From IMG/VR virus record IMGVR_UViG_3300032116_000481, positions 1 through 41,169 of that record: DNA of 41,169 nt, one strand, 5' to 3'. Of the stretch, positions 9,324-17,918 are shown one piece after another (position 1 is the stretch's first letter; each line of letters begins with the position of its first letter). The stretch comes from a virus. A program made the position numbers and the translations under genes. Below the pieces are notes generated by a model that saw only the letters and a program-made list of their open reading frames with translations, searched no databases and had not been told where the DNA came from.

Positions 9324-9327
9324 AACT

Positions 9328-10146
9328 ATGGGTGGACAAAGCGTTGATGCCAGTAAATATCTACAAAAGCCAGATGATACGGCAATGTATGCACTTCTTG
9401 CCGCTAAACAAGCTGGCGGAGGACAGTTCCTTCAAGGACAAGCTGAACTATTGAAGGAGTATGCAAAACTTCCACCAAAAATGCAGGCATTTGATTCTGG
9501 AAAAGTATCAAAAGAAGCGTCTGAGTTTGGTTTAGAAAACATATTCCGTTCCCGCGAGATTGAAAGGCTAACTGATCCAGCGGCTGCAAGAATGCGTAGC
9601 GAAATGGGGGGCAGAGTTGCAGAACTCACAGATATTGCAGCTACGCAGAGAAGCATGGATGATTGGGCTAAACGACAGGGCTTAATTTCTGGATACCAAA
9701 CAGGACTTGGGGCAAGCACTATTGGTCGATCCGCAATGTATGACATGGGAACAGAAGCTGGGCGTCAGGCTAGGCTTCGCAATCTTTCACTTCAACAAGG
9801 ATACCTTGCTCAAACACCTGCTCCAATTGGTGGACTTGATCCAGCAACGGCAATTCAGGCTGAAATGCAAGCAAAAGCCGCAAACTTGCAAGCGATGCAA
9901 CAATACCAGCAAAATGTATTTGCAGGAGGTCAGAGATTGCAACAATCTACTTCTGATTGGATCAATCAGAACCTTGGCGAGTTGCAACAGGCAAATCAAG
10001 TATCTCAACAGAATAAACAAAATTACGAAGAGTCAATGTATCAAAATGCTGTTCAAAATGCAGCATCGCAGAATGCAATGACTGGAGCGTTGATTGGTGC
10101 TGGAGGTGCTGTGGCTGGAGCCGCTGTTGGTGCGATTATTATTTAA
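9328..10146 (+). CDS. Putative ejection / internal virion protein, 272 aa (paralogue B)
   Basis: The ATG at 9328 is chosen because it gives MGGQSVDASKYLQKP, matching the start of the upstream paralogue, and has GGAAGG 8 bp upstream. Shared blocks with paralogue A include LGLENIF-type DFGLENIFRSREIERLTDPAAARMR, YQTGLGASTIGRSAMYDMG, and YLAQTPAPIGGLDPATAIQAEMQAK. The C-terminus ends in a glycine-zipper-like hydrophobic segment (ALIGAGGAVAGAAVGAIII) that could insert in a membrane, which paralogue A has in weaker form. The pair most likely arose by tandem duplication and may form a mixed inner core ring. Confidence 0.65.
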   Translation: MGGQSVDASKYLQKPDDTAMYALLAAKQAGGGQFLQGQAELLKEYAKLPPKMQAFDSGKVSKEASEFGLENIFRSREIERLTDPAAARMRSEMGGRVAELTDIAATQRSMDDWAKRQGLISGYQTGLGASTIGRSAMYDMGTEAGRQARLRNLSLQQGYLAQTPAPIGGLDPATAIQAEMQAKAANLQAMQQYQQNVFAGGQRLQQSTSDWINQNLGELQQANQVSQQNKQNYEESMYQNAVQNAASQNAMTGALIGAGGAVAGAAVGAIII

Positions 10147-10982
10147 TGAGACATCACCTAATAAATAAAACAATAAATAGAATAAAAGAGTGGAACAAAA
10201 GATGGCCTAGATCAGTTGTGTTATGGAGTGGAGGAAAGGACTCTACTGCATTACTCCATCTTATTCGATACGGAGCAGAGATTGATATTCCTGTTATCCA
10301 GTATCGTCAACCAAAGTTCCGTGAGCGATATGCCTATTCTGATCAACTTATCAAGGAATGGGGCTTAGAGGTATATGAGTATCCTCCAATGAAGGTGGCA
10401 TTGGCAGATGGGCCTGATGTGAATACTGGTGAGGTTAGATTTGATATGCTCCATTATTTTCAATGGGGTCAGAATTGTGTTGTGTTATCTTTGGGAACAG
10501 AGAAGCCAAAGGATGGCGAGAATTTTCTGTGTGGAGTTACTGACTTTTTGCAACGACCTACTGGAACATTCAACTGGCCATGGGGAGCAGTGTATATTGG
10601 AACCAAATACGAAGATACTGACCTAATCAAGGGCCATGTTCCGCTTGCTCAAGACATCCGAATTGTAGATGGTGCGCCAGTATCACTATATCCAATGCGA
10701 GACTGGACTGATGATGAGATATTCCAGTATCTTGAAGAAAGCGGAGTTTCTGCTGATCCAACTCGATATATTAAAGAAAATGGGAAATGGAAGAACAATC
10801 CAGACAAGTCACTAAATGCTGACTTCTACCCGACTTGTTTTAATTGCGTAAATCGTCATTTAGGTCGCCATGTGCATTGTCCTAAACTTAACGCTACTAT
10901 TACGAATATAAGTGATATGGTTCAATACGAGGATATAGTTATTGATGATCTTGGATTCCGTCCTGTTGAATGGAAGAAGTAA
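10146..10982 (+). CDS. PAPS-reductase-family (adenine nucleotide alpha hydrolase fold) protein, 278 aa
   Basis: The PP-loop SGGKDS lies at residues 28-33 after a strand SVVLW. PMRDWTDDEIFQYL (183-196) matches the L/MRDWT motif of phosphoadenosine phosphosulfate reductase-family enzymes. A Cys set C231, C234 and C245 (CFNC...HCP) could bind metal or be redox active. The single-Cys ECGLH tail of CysH is absent, so true PAPS reduction to sulfite is doubtful. Many phage members of this family are of unknown reaction: sulfur transfer or nucleotide activation are options. It overlaps the previous stop by one base and the next gene by 13 bp, so it is co-translated with virion genes. A role in DNA or protein sulfuration is speculation. 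Confidence 0.75.
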   Translation: MRHHLINKTINRIKEWNKRWPRSVVLWSGGKDSTALLHLIRYGAEIDIPVIQYRQPKFRERYAYSDQLIKEWGLEVYEYPPMKVALADGPDVNTGEVRFDMLHYFQWGQNCVVLSLGTEKPKDGENFLCGVTDFLQRPTGTFNWPWGAVYIGTKYEDTDLIKGHVPLAQDIRIVDGAPVSLYPMRDWTDDEIFQYLEESGVSADPTRYIKENGKWKNNPDKSLNADFYPTCFNCVNRHLGRHVHCPKLNATITNISDMVQYEDIVIDDLGFRPVEWKK

Positions 10983-11266
10983 CAAGTGAAGACTGTATTT
11001 CTTGCGGTGCTTGCTGTTCTTACAAATGGTCTTGGCCGATTTTTAAGCGTGACAGACTGGATGCAGAAAAGATACCGAAGGAAATGCAACGAGGAGACTA
11101 TCCTTTGATGAAAACTGAAAATAATAGATGTGTAGCCTTGCGAGGTGTTGTTGGAAATTGCGTATCATGCTCAATTTACTTTGACAGACCCGATGCTTGT
11201 AGGCATTTTAAACCGAATGGCGAATTGTGCCTTGAGGCAAGAAAAAAACTTAATATTAAAAAATAA
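10970..11266 (+). CDS. YkgJ-like Fe/Zn-chelating cysteine cluster protein, 98 aa
   Basis: Nine Cys occur in 98 residues: C9, C12, C15 and C16 (CxxCxxCC), C54, C64, C67, C77 and C87. The order CxxCGxCC...C...C..Y..RPxxCRxF is the signature of the YkgJ/UPF0153 family, which is thought to chelate iron or zinc. Its start lies 13 bp inside the PAPS-reductase-family gene, so the two are translationally coupled and probably act together, for example as a metal or electron partner. The reaction is unknown. Phage copies of both genes side by side are notable because they split two blocks of ejection proteins. Confidence 0.75.
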   Translation: MEEVTSEDCISCGACCSYKWSWPIFKRDRLDAEKIPKEMQRGDYPLMKTENNRCVALRGVVGNCVSCSIYFDRPDACRHFKPNGELCLEARKKLNIKK

Positions 11267-11268
11267 AA

Positions 11269-11898
11269 ATGGGTGGCTTACAAAAAACGGCTGGTAGAGT
11301 GCATAGAGCAGTATCAAAAGTTGTTGATCCATTGAACATAATGGACCCCGGCGGAGTTCTTCCGTCATCTTGGGCTGCTGGCAAAAAACCATTTCAATTT
11401 GATAAAAGCTTTGGAAAACTTCAATGGAATCTTGGTGGTGGCGGTGGTGGTGGTGGAGCGGATCAAAGCCAATATGATCCCGCGATGATGATGTATTTTT
11501 CTCAGATGCAATCACAACAAGCAGCGCAAGCTGAGGCTGCTCGTAAGGCACAAGAAGATGCTCTTGCTGAAGCTAGAAAGCAATCGGCAAGCACTACCGC
11601 ACAATTGGCAGAGCAAGCTGCTCAACAACAAATTTCTCAAGATGAAACAACTCGAAAAGCTAAAGAGTTAGAAGAACAAAAAGCACAACAAAATATTTAT
11701 ACTACTGCTGGTCAATCAGCAATTGGTGGTGGCTTTGATATAAATAAAGCAAGACAAGAACAGCTTGCAAATATTGCATTAGGAGTTAATTTACCATTTT
11801 ATAATGAATCATCGAATACAGGAGCAAGCGGAACTGGACGACCTGCAAATGTATTCAATTTACCAAAAACAACAGGAATAAAACTAGGAGGACAATAA
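11269..11898 (+). CDS. Gly/Gln/Ala-rich virion protein, 209 aa
   Basis: Begins 2 bp after the previous stop. Opens MGGLQKTAGRVHRAVSKVVDPLN, with a Gly run of eight residues near 57-64. A long Gln/Ala/Glu helix follows (about 78-145), probably a coiled coil. The C-terminus carries GTGRPANVFNLPKTTGIKLGG, which is shared with the next gene product. Composition and position suggest an inner-core or ejection protein. The codons for the final LGG form AGGAGG, which also serves as a Shine-Dalgarno for the next gene at a 7-bp distance. Confidence 0.55.
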   Translation: MGGLQKTAGRVHRAVSKVVDPLNIMDPGGVLPSSWAAGKKPFQFDKSFGKLQWNLGGGGGGGGADQSQYDPAMMMYFSQMQSQQAAQAEAARKAQEDALAEARKQSASTTAQLAEQAAQQQISQDETTRKAKELEEQKAQQNIYTTAGQSAIGGGFDINKARQEQLANIALGVNLPFYNESSNTGASGTGRPANVFNLPKTTGIKLGGQ

Positions 11899-11899
11899 T

Positions 11900-12397
11900 A
11901 TGGGAGGAATGTTTGGAGGAGGAGGAGGCGGCGGAAAAAGTAGAAATAGTGGGCCTGACCCAATGATTGCTATGATGGAGGCACAAGCTCGTGCAGCGGC
12001 TGAACAAGCCCGTGCCGCCGAAGAAGCAAGGAAAAAAGCAATGGCAGAACAGCAACAGCAATCCGCTAGTGCCGCTGCACAACAAGGAGAAATGGCTGCT
12101 AAACAGCAATTGTCTCAAGCAGGAATATCTCAGCAAGCAGCAGATAGGGCGGCATTGCAGTCAATGCAACAAGCTCAATCTACTGCTGGCTATCAAGCTA
12201 CTGCTGGTGGTGGGCAACAAGTTGGGCAAACGCAAAAAGCCGCTGCTATGGGAATTGGTGGAGCAGGAGCAATTGGAACGCCATCAGTAATGCCCGGAGC
12301 TGTTATGGCCGCAAACCTTGAGGCTGGGGGAACTGGTCGCCCTGCCAATGTATTTAAACTCCCTTCTGCTTCTAATCTTGCATTAGGAGGCTCCTAA
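11900..12397 (+). CDS. Gly/Gln/Ala-rich virion protein, 165 aa
   Basis: Opens MGGMFGGGGGGGKSRN, then a helical Ala/Glu/Gln region (25-105) and a C-terminus GTGRPANVFKLPSASNLALGGS. The tail block GTGRPANVFxLP...LGG matches the upstream neighbour, so the two are likely paralogues or share a docking peptide. The last codons again supply AGGAGG just before the next ATG, which overlaps the stop by one base. Function is inferred as virion core or ejection component; no family is recognised. Confidence 0.55.
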   Translation: MGGMFGGGGGGGKSRNSGPDPMIAMMEAQARAAAEQARAAEEARKKAMAEQQQQSASAAAQQGEMAAKQQLSQAGISQQAADRAALQSMQQAQSTAGYQATAGGGQQVGQTQKAAAMGIGGAGAIGTPSVMPGAVMAANLEAGGTGRPANVFKLPSASNLALGGS

Positions 12398-13986
12398 TGG
12401 CTGACTATTCCTTCTCTCCTCAATTTGCTAACCTTAGTGGTCTGCAACCATTGCCAGCACTCGATGTGACTCGCGGTGCTGCATTGCAGTTCCAGCCACT
12501 TCAAGCTATCCAGATTCAGTCTTCTCGACCAGAGCTTGTAGCTGAAGGCATTGCTGGTGCTGTTTCTAATATTGCTCAAGGCGCATTGGGTGGGATTACT
12601 GCTAGGTATGAGAAGGAAGAACAAGAAGCTAAAGAGAAGCGTAAGTATGCTCACGAGCTTATGCTTTATGGTGCTAAAGAGAAATCTGATAACGCAGATT
12701 TTTACGCAAAAGAAGAGGCTAGATTTATTTCTGAAAATAGCGGTAAACCGGGGTTTGCTAAAAAGTATGATGAATTTAAGAAGGCATATTCTGGATTTTC
12801 TGATAGGGTTCCAGAGACTAAAGTTGATAAGGAGCGTTCCGATTCTGAAACTGTAGAATATCCGCTTCCAGAGCAACAGCCAGAACTGAAAGCTAATTTT
12901 GAAACTCCAACTGGTGATTTTCCTGAAGAAAGACCGGGGGTATTTAGTTGGAAGCCTTCTCCAAGGGTTCCGCAAGAAAAACCAGCACTTGAGTCTATCC
13001 CAGTTTCAACAACTGCTGCACCTGCCGCTCCAGTGTTAGAAGACTTGCCAGCACCGAAATTCCCCGCACAGGCTGTTGCAACCCAAGAAAAGCCTCTTGA
13101 AAAAATTACTGCTGCTGAAGAATTTGAGGAACCCGTAGTTCCAACTACTTTGTTTGAAACTGAACCAGAAGCAAAGAATGCTGCATCTCAAATAAATAAA
13201 GAATTAAAGAAAACAAATCCAGATTATAGAATTGAAGTTAAGCAAGATAAAGATGGATTTAGTTATCTATCTCCTGTTTCTATTCGTAAAGAGCGTCTTT
13301 CAGAGGAACGGGAGGAAAAGAAAGCAAAGATTGAGGAAGAGAAACTTTCTTTACAGCAAGCAAAAGAAGAAAGAGACGCAAAAAAATCCGAACAAGATAT
13401 GGAGATTCGTCAGCAAAAAATAAAAGACGAAAATAAAACGCTTGCTGACCATGTTGAAACAGCAGCTACATCGTTAAGAGAGCTTGATGATATAATTTCA
13501 ACTATTGAAAAAAATCCTTGGTCTGTTGGTAGGATGAGTGCGCTTTACTCTAAAATGCCAATTGATACTGATGCAGCCAAAGTTAGAGCTAAACTTGAAA
13601 CAGTTGGAAGCACTGTTGCAATAAATGCTCTTACCTCGATGCGTCAGGCATCTCCAACTGGAGCGGCTGTTGGAAATGCTTCAGATAAAGACATGGCAAT
13701 GTTTAAGGCAACTGAAGGCTCTTTTGATCCAGATAACTTGAAATCAGAAGATATATTACCAGTTTTGAGAGAAATCAAACGCAAGCGTCAAAAAATCTAT
13801 AACGATGCTTCTGAAGTATTAAAGGCTAATAATCCAGAATATAATCCTCCAGAAATCAAATATCCTAAAAAAGAAAAAGTAACACAAACTGAAAAAGTTA
13901 GCGTTATTTCTCCAGATGGGAAAGTTGGTAAAATTCCAAAATCTCAACTAGATGAGGCTCTTTCTAAAGGATACAAACTTCAATAA
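12397..13986 (+). CDS. Large charged coiled-coil virion protein, 529 aa
   Basis: The start overlaps the previous stop by one base (TAATG), preceded by AGGAGG. Residues 1-45 are a hydrophobic SPQFANLSGLQPLPAL segment. Residues 60-130 are a Lys/Glu coiled coil. Residues 150-270 are Pro/Glu/Ala-rich and probably disordered. Residues 300-355 form a second dense Lys/Glu coiled coil. The last 180 residues hold a helical domain (TLADHVETAATSLRELDDIISTIEKNPWSVGRMSALYS ... MAMFKATEGSFDPDNLKSEDILPVLREIKRKRQKIYND). That last part resembles the C-terminal helical modules of large phage internal proteins in general style only. It sits where T7 has gp15. Function is inferred from position. Confidence 0.55.
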   Translation: MADYSFSPQFANLSGLQPLPALDVTRGAALQFQPLQAIQIQSSRPELVAEGIAGAVSNIAQGALGGITARYEKEEQEAKEKRKYAHELMLYGAKEKSDNADFYAKEEARFISENSGKPGFAKKYDEFKKAYSGFSDRVPETKVDKERSDSETVEYPLPEQQPELKANFETPTGDFPEERPGVFSWKPSPRVPQEKPALESIPVSTTAAPAAPVLEDLPAPKFPAQAVATQEKPLEKITAAEEFEEPVVPTTLFETEPEAKNAASQINKELKKTNPDYRIEVKQDKDGFSYLSPVSIRKERLSEEREEKKAKIEEEKLSLQQAKEERDAKKSEQDMEIRQQKIKDENKTLADHVETAATSLRELDDIISTIEKNPWSVGRMSALYSKMPIDTDAAKVRAKLETVGSTVAINALTSMRQASPTGAAVGNASDKDMAMFKATEGSFDPDNLKSEDILPVLREIKRKRQKIYNDASEVLKANNPEYNPPEIKYPKKEKVTQTEKVSVISPDGKVGKIPKSQLDEALSKGYKLQ

Positions 13987-13991
13987 TTTAT

Positions 13992-16988
13992 ATGGCAATT
14001 GATTTTGTTCCAGAAAAAGAGGAAAAGGAAACTGATATTAAATTCACTCCAGATGACGAGGTTTCTCCTGAAGAAGAACCTTCAATGACGGCAAAGGGAG
14101 TTGCGGGTGCAGTAGTTCGCGGCGTTTCCCCAACTCTTGCTCAAGCTGGAGCAGGAGCATTGCTTGGGATTCCGTTTGGCCCTCCCGGAATGGCTGTGGG
14201 TGCTGCTGGTGGCGTTGTTGCAGGTCAACTTGCAGACCTTACCATTGATTTGGTTAATTCAAACTTTGGAACAAATTATTCAAATACTAAAGATGCCGTA
14301 ACGCACGCATTGAATTGGCTAAAAATTCCTGAACCTGAATCTTCTGGAGAAAAGATTATTGAGGCTGTTTCTGCTGGCACATCACAAATGGGCGGTGGTG
14401 CAAAAGCACTTGGAACAATTAGTAAGGCAATTCAACCCGAAACAATTCTTCCTGTTGGTGAAAGAATTTCCGCTGAAGCGACTCGTAAATTTACTAAATT
14501 GATGGGAGAGCGTCCTGTGGTTCAAGCTGCCGCTGGTGCTGCTGCTGGTGGTGTCATGGAAAAGATGGGACAAGAGGGAGCAGGCCCATTGGCTCAACTT
14601 GGTGGAGGTCTTGGTGCTGGTGTTGCTGTTCCAATTGCAGCAGGGCTTGGCCGAGGCGCACTAACTCTTCTACCTAAATCTGCCGCTCGAAAGACAGCAG
14701 AAGCTGAAAAGCTTGCTTCCAGCGCATATCAGTCAATGGTTTCAGATAAAGCTCAAGCATTAGATGACTTGGCTCGTTCTCAAGAAGTAAGTAATGCTCA
14801 AGTTAAAATGATGACTGGTGACATTACTGGTGATCCCGGTCTTTTGGCTATGCAGGATATGCTAGAGCGTGAATCCAATATTCTTGCTAGTAGGAAGCTA
14901 GAAAATATTGCTGGTATGTCTCGCAAACTTGGTGAAGGACTTGCTCCCAGTGGGGCTTCCCCTGAAGAGGCTCAACAATACTTCAAATCAGTAATTGATA
15001 ATATCGTCTCTGAATCAGAGAAAAACAAACAGACTGCATTAGCTCAAGGAGATGCGGAGGCTGCTAAATTGATTGAAGAGGCTGGAGCAAAAGCGGCGGC
15101 AATCAAGGCCGAAGCAGATAAGGGAGTGCTTAATGCTGAAGATGCCTTCCAGCAAGTAAAAGATGAGTATGAAAATCTTTTCTCTGATCTTTCAACACTT
15201 AAAGAATCAACTGTAAAAGACAAGTTGAGCGAAAGCGCATTTGAAGCAATTAAGCGTCAGAAAGATCGTGAGAAAATTTATATCAATGATCTTTACGATG
15301 CCGCAGAAAAAGAAGTTCCTAAGTTCTATCAAAAGAACACAGCTGAAGCTAAGGCTGGATTGGTAAAAGAGTTTGGAGAAGAACGGCGACTCCCTGCTGA
15401 AGTTCAAAAAATCCTTGGTGAAGTTCAAGATGCAAAGGGAAACATGAAACTTCGCACACTTGATCAGCTTCGCGCAGATATTCGTGCTATTAATTCTGAA
15501 ATTCGTGCCGCTCAATCTAGTTCAGCCAGACAAGCAGAAGTTCCAGCCTTGATTAAATTCAAGCAATCGCTGAATGATGATATTGCATCCCTTGAAGATG
15601 TTAGTGGAAATCTTAAAAAGGCCAATCGCGCATATTATGAATATGCTCAAAGGTATAAAGAGGGAGCATCTGGAGATGTTTTTGGCCCCAAAGCACTTAA
15701 TTCTAAAACAATAGATCAGTTTATTGGAAGAAGTGAAGCCTCTGCATCTCCAGAAGAAATTCAAAGATTGCGTGATGCTATTATTGGTAAAAAGGATATT
15801 CCTAATCTAACGCCAGATCAAGTTGTAGCCGCAGAAGCTGATAGGGCAACAGCTATTCGTAATGTTTCGGACTGGGTATTAAGCAAGATGTCTGGTGAAG
15901 TAAAGGGAACTAAAACATCTAAATCCATTGAGAATTGGTTGCAAACCAAGGGAAATCGAATCCTTGAGATTTTCCCTGAATCCAGAAAAAGAATCTCTGA
16001 GATTCAAGATAAATTCGCAACTCTTGAAGATCAAGTTGCTAATGCTAAAAAATCAGTTCTTGATTTCAAGAAGCAGAGAATAGCAGAAGGACAAAATGCT
16101 TCTATTGTTGAGTCACAAGCTAATGCTTTAGCAAAAGAAATTGAAAAGAATTATCAAGAGCAAGTCAAAAAACTTGATGATGAAATAAAACTTGCTACTA
16201 ATCCAAACTCTAATCCTGCTGCAAGGTTTATTGGCGGAAATCCATACGAGGTTGTTAATAAAGTAATGTCTAACAAGGTTAATGCTGAACAGCAAGTTCA
16301 GAATCTGTTGGAACAAGCATCGAAAGACACAACAGGAAAAGCCACAGAAGGTCTTAAAAACGCATTTAGAGGATGGATGAATAGCCAAGCAAGGACAACA
16401 TCAAAAGAAAGCGTAGGCAAAGGCATTGCTTCACATGAGGCTAACCTTTCAGACTTCCAAGTTGATCTTAAAAAGATGAATGACTTGATGCAAAAAGGTT
16501 CTGCAACTAGGAACTCGCTTGAGATGGTATTTGGAAAAGACTCTCCAGAACTTGAAGCAATGGACACTGTTCGCCAACAGCTTGATATGATGTCTCGTCG
16601 TTCCAAGCTAAAGGTTTCTGGGTTTCAATCTCCAGAAGATAAAGCTCAAGATATTAAAGACACTGTTCTTGAGCTTGCTGGAATTGGTCTTGCAGGCATC
16701 AAGGGGTATGTTGCATGGAAGTCAACTGACCTTGTTAAGAAAGTTCAGCGTCAGTATAATAAGGAAGTCATTGATCTATTCAAGAATATGATGATTGATT
16801 CAATGACTGATCCAGAGCTTGCCCGTAAATTGCTATTGAAGGTTAATGAAGAAAACTTCCCAGCAATTCAGCGTATGTTTGCTACCTATGGCATTCAGAA
16901 TCTAAAGGCATCTGATTTTGGATTGAAAACAACTGAACAACCTGAAGAAGAAAATCAAGAAACTGAAATTTCTTTTGAAGAAGAATAA
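13992..16988 (+). CDS. Large internal virion / DNA-ejection protein, 998 aa
   Basis: Residues 35-80 are Gly/Ala-rich with a hydrophobic, membrane-seeking stretch (GAGALLGIPFGPPGMAVGAAGGVVAGQLADL), and a second Gly/Ala-rich segment lies at about 175-220. From about 330 to 860 the protein is mostly Lys/Glu/Ala coiled coil. The last 120 residues form a helical domain ending in a very acidic tail (EQPEEENQETEISFEEE). No lysozyme or transglycosylase motif is visible. It occupies the place of T7 gp16, the largest ejection protein, at the end of the virion operon. The membrane-active N-terminal segments and long coiled coils fit a protein that forms a channel through the cell envelope; this is inference. 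Confidence 0.55.
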   Translation: MAIDFVPEKEEKETDIKFTPDDEVSPEEEPSMTAKGVAGAVVRGVSPTLAQAGAGALLGIPFGPPGMAVGAAGGVVAGQLADLTIDLVNSNFGTNYSNTKDAVTHALNWLKIPEPESSGEKIIEAVSAGTSQMGGGAKALGTISKAIQPETILPVGERISAEATRKFTKLMGERPVVQAAAGAAAGGVMEKMGQEGAGPLAQLGGGLGAGVAVPIAAGLGRGALTLLPKSAARKTAEAEKLASSAYQSMVSDKAQALDDLARSQEVSNAQVKMMTGDITGDPGLLAMQDMLERESNILASRKLENIAGMSRKLGEGLAPSGASPEEAQQYFKSVIDNIVSESEKNKQTALAQGDAEAAKLIEEAGAKAAAIKAEADKGVLNAEDAFQQVKDEYENLFSDLSTLKESTVKDKLSESAFEAIKRQKDREKIYINDLYDAAEKEVPKFYQKNTAEAKAGLVKEFGEERRLPAEVQKILGEVQDAKGNMKLRTLDQLRADIRAINSEIRAAQSSSARQAEVPALIKFKQSLNDDIASLEDVSGNLKKANRAYYEYAQRYKEGASGDVFGPKALNSKTIDQFIGRSEASASPEEIQRLRDAIIGKKDIPNLTPDQVVAAEADRATAIRNVSDWVLSKMSGEVKGTKTSKSIENWLQTKGNRILEIFPESRKRISEIQDKFATLEDQVANAKKSVLDFKKQRIAEGQNASIVESQANALAKEIEKNYQEQVKKLDDEIKLATNPNSNPAARFIGGNPYEVVNKVMSNKVNAEQQVQNLLEQASKDTTGKATEGLKNAFRGWMNSQARTTSKESVGKGIASHEANLSDFQVDLKKMNDLMQKGSATRNSLEMVFGKDSPELEAMDTVRQQLDMMSRRSKLKVSGFQSPEDKAQDIKDTVLELAGIGLAGIKGYVAWKSTDLVKKVQRQYNKEVIDLFKNMMIDSMTDPELARKLLLKVNEENFPAIQRMFATYGIQNLKASDFGLKTTEQPEEENQETEISFEEE

Positions 16989-17030
16989 TTCATTGCATTC
17001 AAAGTAAAATTAACATACAACATAAAACCT

Positions 17031-17192
17031 ATGCCAATCCGTAAATGTGCCTCACAAAATTGTTTTGATCGTAATGTCTCTGCTGAAGTTAAATCTGGTA
17101 AGCCAGTAAAGCAAGCCGTAGCAATCGCCTATAGTGTTCAGCGCAAGGCTCGCGCAATGAAAGCGGCTAAGACTCGCAAAAAGGGCAAGTAG
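17031..17192 (+). CDS. Small basic conserved phage protein, 53 aa
   Basis: ATG at 17031 to TAG at 17190 encodes a protein of which about a third is Lys or Arg. The middle, SAEVKSGKPVKQAVAIAYSVQRKAR, matches the well-spread pattern K(S/N)..E...GKP.KQAVAIA.S found in many tiny phage and bacterial proteins of unknown function. Two Cys (6 and 11) are unusual for that pattern. Strong charge suggests nucleic acid binding. It follows a 42-bp gap after the ejection operon. Function unknown. Confidence 0.7.
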   Translation: MPIRKCASQNCFDRNVSAEVKSGKPVKQAVAIAYSVQRKARAMKAAKTRKKGK

Positions 17193-17194
17193 CC

Positions 17195-17290
17195 ATGACA
17201 CATGATTCTCTGGTTTCTCTTGTTCTTGCTATTGCTACTTTCGTCGGAGGTGGATACGCGATGGCCTCGGCGTTCTGGTGGGATCAGTAA
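17195..17290 (+). CDS. Single-span membrane micro-protein, 31 aa
   Basis: ATG at 17195 lies 2 bp after the previous stop. The product has one hydrophobic segment (SLVSLVLAIATFVGGGYAMA, residues 5-24) with a short polar N-terminus and a Trp-rich end. It could be a pinholin-like or accessory lysis peptide, since no other holin or endolysin is visible in the window. It could equally be a small membrane protein with another job. Size alone makes this tentative. Confidence 0.5.
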   Translation: MTHDSLVSLVLAIATFVGGGYAMASAFWWDQ

Positions 17291-17315
17291 AGATTCTAAG
17301 CACATAAATAAATAA

Positions 17316-17918
17316 ATGAAGTTTGAGGCGAAGTCAGTTGATCCATCACTAATGCCATTTAGTGATTCCGAGATTATCGGTGATCATCTGATTATCCCTG
17401 TGGTTGATTATGGTGCTAGGGAAGATCATTCATTCCTCGTAGCACTTGGTAAACTGGTCGAAACATTCGTCCGCTCAAAGTCGATTAGTGGTCATTCGAT
17501 TGCTGATGATGTTGAGAAGATGGTCTGTGAGCATATCGGATTGAACTGGGATGAGCATTGCGACTGGGTTCAGAGAGCATTGGATGAATCGGAGCGCAGC
17601 CGTGCGCTAATTCAATCTGTGATACTCCGCGATGGGCCTAGATACTGGGCGGAACTACATTTGTTCTCACTTCGCAACAGGAACTGCCAAGACCTAGCAT
17701 TCATGCAGAGTTGGTTTAAGAACTGGGTTGATTCTATTCCGTGGAATGGTTGCCCGTGCCAACAACATTTTGAAGACTATTGCAAGCAATTTCCTCCAGA
17801 TTTTTCAGACTTGTGGAAATGGGGAATTGGTATACATAACGATGTCAACTCGCGGAATGGAAGGTCAGTATTGTCTCTTTCTGATGCAGAGAATTTATGG
17901 AAAAAAAGACTTACATAA
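17316..17918 (+). CDS. Erv1/ALR-like sulfhydryl oxidase domain protein, 200 aa
   Basis: The C-terminal 95 residues follow the Erv1/ALR layout. GPRYWAELHLFSL (108-120) gives the WxxLH flavin helix. C146-P-C148 replaces the usual CxxC redox pair. Then PPDFSDLWKWGIGIHNDVNSRNG (160-182) carries the H174-N175-x-x-N178 FAD-binding motif, and LSDAENLW matches the final helix. The first 100 residues are not recognised and contain C71 and C82. Family members use FAD to pass electrons from dithiols to oxygen and so make disulfides. The C-x-C pair is an odd variant that may change redox potential or mean loss of activity. Leader ATAAATAAATAAATG, no SD. Function in disulfide formation in a virion protein is inference. 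Confidence 0.6.
   Translation: MKFEAKSVDPSLMPFSDSEIIGDHLIIPVVDYGAREDHSFLVALGKLVETFVRSKSISGHSIADDVEKMVCEHIGLNWDEHCDWVQRALDESERSRALIQSVILRDGPRYWAELHLFSLRNRNCQDLAFMQSWFKNWVDSIPWNGCPCQQHFEDYCKQFPPDFSDLWKWGIGIHNDVNSRNGRSVLSLSDAENLWKKRLT

Noticed and set aside
9256-9327. Upstream start for the second ejection paralogue
   Set aside because: It would overlap the first paralogue and add a sequence unlike its start; the ATG at 9328 gives the matching MGG start.
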